In this document: positions 60,906 to 64,000 of the stretch, in pieces | Position numbering within the stretch: the stretch's first letter is position 1 | How the letters are laid out: every line of letters begins with the position of its first letter | Assembly (NCBI GenBank): GCA_025331125.1 | Contig: JAOALB010000039.1 | Coordinates: forward strand, 62,001 to 126,000 | DNA: 64,000 nt | Direction: 5' to 3' | Source: Mycogone perniciosa | Lineage: Eukaryota > Ascomycota > Sordariomycetes > Hypocreales > Hypocreaceae | Notes under the pieces: generated by a model | The model's database searches: none | Seen by the model: the letters and a program-made list of their open reading frames with translations, nothing else | What the model was told of the DNA's origin: nothing | Translations under genes and position numbers: made by a program

Positions 60906-62109
60906 ATGGAGGACAGTCGAGAGATGGGCGTGTCAACGCCTCTGCCCGATTTGACCCGGAATAGACTGCCGACTCTGTTTGAGGTGCTGAGCCGTCGGAC
61001 GCTACCACCTGTCGACCTATTTTCGTTCTACATTTATATGCGCGATCAGCAGCGCTCAGTCGATTATCTTGACTTTTGGTAAGCTATAGTAGTACTCGCC
61101 TCCAACATGAGAAGGTGGCTTACTGACGACGTCGTCAGGTTGGATGTGGCTCAACACACGTCGCTATGCCGCCATTATGTTCGCGAGCTCCGACGATCAG
61201 TTCTGGTCGCGACGCCGGACGTTGAAAAGGCCGGATCTAAGCGATCCTCTGCAATTCTGGAGAACCTCGGCGATCTTGAGTCTCATGCCGCTGGACCCTC
61301 CATGTACGCGACAGAGAAACAGAGGGACCAGGATGCTCAGATGTCGGCCTTCTTGCGTGAAGATCAGACTCACGACTCTCCCCAGAGCGGATCTGGTCGT
61401 ACTAGGCCTAGCCCTCAGTTCAGCACACCCCGCGACTTAACCGACTCGAACTCACCCGCCCATGCTGTTGCGCGACAAGACATTAGATCATCTGCAGAGA
61501 AGATACTGTACACGTTCCTGCTCCCCGGCGCCGAGAGAGAAATCACCCTACCCGGCTCCATTACCCAAGAAGTCACTACCGCGATTGAGGAGTACGGTCG
61601 TGATGACCCGGAAGTCTTCGACGTGGCTAAGGACTACGTGTTCCAGGCTATGGAACGAGATGCTTTCCCGGGTTTCTTGAGAATGAAGGCCCTCGGCAAC
61701 CTAATCCCACCAATGCTCGTTTTGCGCTTGATCGTTGGACTCATTGCTATGTTTGGCGCCTTCTGGACCGGATTTATCCTCATTTTCCTTGACCAATCTC
61801 GTCTTACTAGGTGCTGGGTATGTGAACTTGATCTCACTGGTGTCTTGTGATTCTTAACTAACGCATTGGTAGCTCATTCTCCCATTTACCACTGGCGTTT
61901 ACTTTCTTGCGTCATATCAATACTCCCTGGACCCCATCATGGCGCTCATCGGTCTCAGCGAATACACCCCCTTCAATTTCTCGCGCATCCGAGAGCCTTA
62001 TGTCCGCGCCCTTCTTGCCAAACGAGCACTTATGGTGCTGGCGATAACTCTCCTTATCGATGCCGGACTGTGTGTCCTCTTCATTCTGGTTCCAGGCAAG
62101 AGACTCTGA
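60906..62109 (+). CDS. rax1: RGS-domain membrane protein, Rax1-like
   Basis: Resembles yeast Rax1, a bud-site-selection protein with an N-terminal RGS-like domain and C-terminal membrane spans; in Aspergillus the homologue affects growth and stress response. Exons: 60906-61078, 61139-61817 and 61873-62109, giving 362 residues. The RGS-like domain starts LPTLFEVLSRRTLPPVDLFSFYIYM and SVDYLDFWLDVAQHTSLC across the first intron. After a Ser/Pro/Asp-rich insert it continues ILYTFLLPGAEREITLPGSI and FDVAKDYVFQAMERDAFPGFL. Three hydrophobic segments follow: VLRLIVGLIAMFGAFWTGFI, LPFTTGVYFLASYQYSL and LMVLAITLLIDAGLCVLFIL. The insert splitting the RGS fold is usual in Rax1-type proteins. Splice donors GTAAGC and GTATGT, acceptors CAG and TAG. 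Confidence 0.88.
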
Positions 62110-62567
62110 ATTCATTCAAATGTCTCTAGCCAGGAGGGATGCGGGACGTCACACTGGCTTTCGATCTTTTGCGTCTTCATCTCATCATTCCTTATTGAGA
62201 TGTCATAGGGCAGATAATTATTCACGACCGTCATGAGAATTTGTAGGGTTTATCTGGGCATGCATGCTTTTTTTTTTACCGTTGAAAGAGACCGATGGGG
62301 TCTGGCGTTGGGTTTAGGATTAAGTAATTTCTTTCTGTATATCATCTGCAACTTGTTGTATCATCAGCCACGGCTTGATAGGTACAGTTTGGAGTTGCTG
62401 GTCAAACTTTTTGACATATTCCCAGTAGATAGCAGCAGGGCACGCAAACCATGGCGGTAATCGTAGCATCGTCTATTACAAAGTATTTTTTCGTGTCATC
62501 GAATTTTGGGTTCTCATTTATCATGCAAACGTGCTTCTCTCTCCACCCCTTCTCTGTTAGGAAGCGC
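62110..62567. other. Intergenic between convergent genes
   Basis: 3' regions of rax1 and csn7. A T-run lies at 62270-62278. No gene seen. Confidence 0.6.
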
Positions 62568-63474
62568 TCACATCTTACGCTTGCTTGACCGCTTCGTCAT
62601 ATCCTCACCTGCGTGGAGGGGCTCATCAACGTCCATCGACTCGATTGTTATCGAAGTTGCTGGATCCGCCATTGCCCGCTTGTTGATGCCCCGTCGTACA
62701 AGTGCGTCTCGGGAGTACGTCGGCATCCCGCCTTTCCTATCTGGGTCTGCCACGTCTGCCATCAATTGCTGTATCTTTTCGTCTGAGGCTCTCTTCTCTT
62801 TCTCCCTGGCGGCAGCGGCGGCACGGATGCTCTTCATCTGTGCTTCGAGGTCGCTGAGCGTGGACGTGCAGCGGCCACCCCAGTTTCGCAGCGCGAAGAT
62901 CATGTCGGGGATGGTTCCAGGGGCCAGATCCCGAAGGGGGGAGATGCTTGCGACTTGAACGGCTTGACGGGCGGGGTCGAGCGTGGCATGAAGAAGGCCA
63001 GCGTAGATAGCAGTGATGACGAGGTCTTCCACCTCGCGCGCCGAGGAGAGACCTAAAGCCTGCTGCAGGGCATCGTAGGAGAGGCTTGAGCGGTCGCTGG
63101 CTAGAGATAAGAGGGAGAGCTGGCGGAGCTTGAGGGTCTGGGTATCGTTCAGTGCGGGGAGGTCGGGGGTGGCATGGTAGGTGTTGTAGGTGCCGTAGGA
63201 GAATATTTGCAGTAAGATGAGGTAAGTGTTGAACTCCGAACTGCTGGCCAAAGCTTGGATCTGGGGCGTTTGAAGGAGCTCGACGAAGAGGAAGGTATTT
63301 GTGGCGGAGGTTGCGCGGGTGACGAGGTCGGCTGCTGCGCGGGGAGAGGTGGCTGACTTTGAGAGCGCCAGGAAGGGCTGCGGGTAGTTAGTTAGTCGAT
63401 GGTTATATCTAATAGCAGATTCATAACACGCGATGCCGTACCTCTAGGGCGTTAAGGGCCTTGGTCTGCTCCAT
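62568..63474 (-). CDS. csn7: COP9 signalosome subunit 7 (PCI domain)
   Basis: Component of the deneddylase complex that removes Nedd8 from cullins; in Aspergillus it is needed for sexual development. Exons: 63474-63442 (MEQTKALNALE) and 63377-62568, giving 280 residues. The PCI helical repeats begin PFLALSKSATSPRAAADLV, ATNTFLFVELLQTPQIQAL, FNTYLILLQIFSYGTYNTYH. The winged-helix part contains LKLRQLSLLSLASDRSSLSYDALQQALGLSSAREVEDLVI with YAGLLHATLDPARQAVQVAS, a textbook PCI ending. A C-terminal helix (TSTLSDLEAQMKSIRAAAAAREKEK) and a basic tail ending KRSSKRKM follow, as in other Csn7 proteins. The intron uses GTACGG and CCGCAG with a CTAAC branch. Confidence 0.93.
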
Positions 63475-64000
63475 GGTTGTTGCTTGGTCTTAGAGAGTAT
63501 TAGATACAGGCGTTCGCACGCCTCGGCGGCAGGGGTAGGGAGACCTCAGCCTGGTGGACAAGGCTGGCAATGGGGTGTCTGCAAGGTCTATGATGGCAAA
63601 GCTGAGAGTATCAGGTTCCGCTCGATGGGGTCCGTTTAATGAGTGGGCGTGTGTATCAGGAGTGTTTGAAAGTTCACAAGGCCCTGCCTGGGTTGCTTTG
63701 GTGGTGTTGAGGCTCCCTGGAGCTCAACCGCGGGGCGTAGCGTAGTGGGGTCTGATACAGGGGTCGGCGGCCTTGCTTTATTACCAGGCATTGTCCATCC
63801 TCGTATTCCATGGGTATTATTTGGTCCTTTATTCTAATGAGCTGTGAAGATATAAATTGCTCTCTGTAAGCGATTCAGAAGGTTTTCAACACTTGGCAAT
63901 CAATTGCTGCCCAACAGCCTGAGTTGCGCCGAGAATTGGATACCATTAGAGAGGATCGTGTGTTGATTGTTGAGGTTCCCGTTCCCAAGAGAGAAGGTGT
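63475..64000. other. csn7 upstream region; possible coding fragment at right edge
   Basis: No complete gene. From 63870 to the window end one plus-strand frame stays open and reads protein-like (VFNTWQSIAAQQPELRRELD, then IREDRVLIVEVPVPKREG), directly after an in-frame TAA. It could be an exon of a gene continuing to the right, starting at an acceptor such as GATTCAG (63877), or chance. Confidence 0.3.

Noticed and set aside
62506..62958. 150-codon plus-strand frame
   Set aside because: Antisense shadow of csn7, whose minus-strand frame has the PCI sequence.
54013..63240. Secondary-metabolite cluster around the AtmA/PaxA-like gene
   Set aside because: All neighbours are housekeeping genes; no terpene, polyketide or peptide synthase, prenyltransferase or P450 is present.
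1..64000. CRISPR array, prokaryotic operon features, telomere repeats, rRNA genes
   Set aside because: Spliced eukaryotic genes throughout; no regularly spaced repeat array, no TTAGGG runs and no rRNA sequence recognised.

Overview
The window is nuclear DNA of a filamentous ascomycete, most likely a Sordariomycete and possibly Hypocreales. The evidence is short introns (about 50-140 bp) with GTATGT/GTAAGT donors, CTAAC-type branch sites and TAG/CAG acceptors, and typically fungal proteins: an NLR-type NACHT protein, a LaeA/UMTA-type methyltransferase, an intracellular GH18 chitinase, an Sso1 syntaxin and a Rax1-like RGS protein. Exon boundaries were placed by hand from reading frames, splice consensus and family alignment in memory. 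No computation or database search was run.

Layout. 1-25 kb is accessory to mixed: a NACHT/ankyrin NLR cut by the left edge (1-2447, minus), a SAM methyltransferase (3199-4700, minus), a 4.5 kb gene-free stretch, a GH18 chitinase (9210-10556), a small hypothetical protein (11817-12518), syntaxin Sso1 (13262-14687, minus), a 724-bp hAT-like non-autonomous transposon (15219-15942), a MEMO-family protein (17084-18117, minus), an ankyrin-like protein with an in-frame TGA (18632-20823, minus) and a ZRC1/COT1-type zinc transporter (23376-25248). 25.25-41.97 kb is a 16.7 kb stretch with no gene I can support, densely seeded with short palindromes built on TACGGAGTA/TACTCCGTA and TACGAAGTA/TACTTCGTA.

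42-63.5 kb is core-gene territory: a G1 cyclin, a 1,421-residue unknown protein, ribosomal protein uS5 (RPS2), a mercaptopyruvate/thiosulfate sulfurtransferase, an AtmA/PaxA-like membrane protein, APC/C RING subunit Apc11, checkpoint kinase Chk1, the APC/C-type E2 enzyme UBE2C/Ubc11, ribosomal protein eL31, Rax1-like protein and COP9 signalosome subunit 7. Several are cell-cycle or ubiquitin genes, with Apc11, Chk1 and the E2 within 4 kb.

The most interesting signals are: the dispersed palindromic motif family, which avoids coding sequence and the gene-dense block; the hAT-like element with a 20-bp terminal inverted repeat and 8-bp target duplication; one in-frame TGA-C codon splitting an otherwise open ankyrin-like gene; a one-base frameshift in the NLR; a chitinase whose catalytic motif has Val in place of the middle Asp; unusual gene structures (an ATG-only coding exon in chk1, an 18-nt microexon, a GC-AG intron); and a large protein with no recognisable domain.
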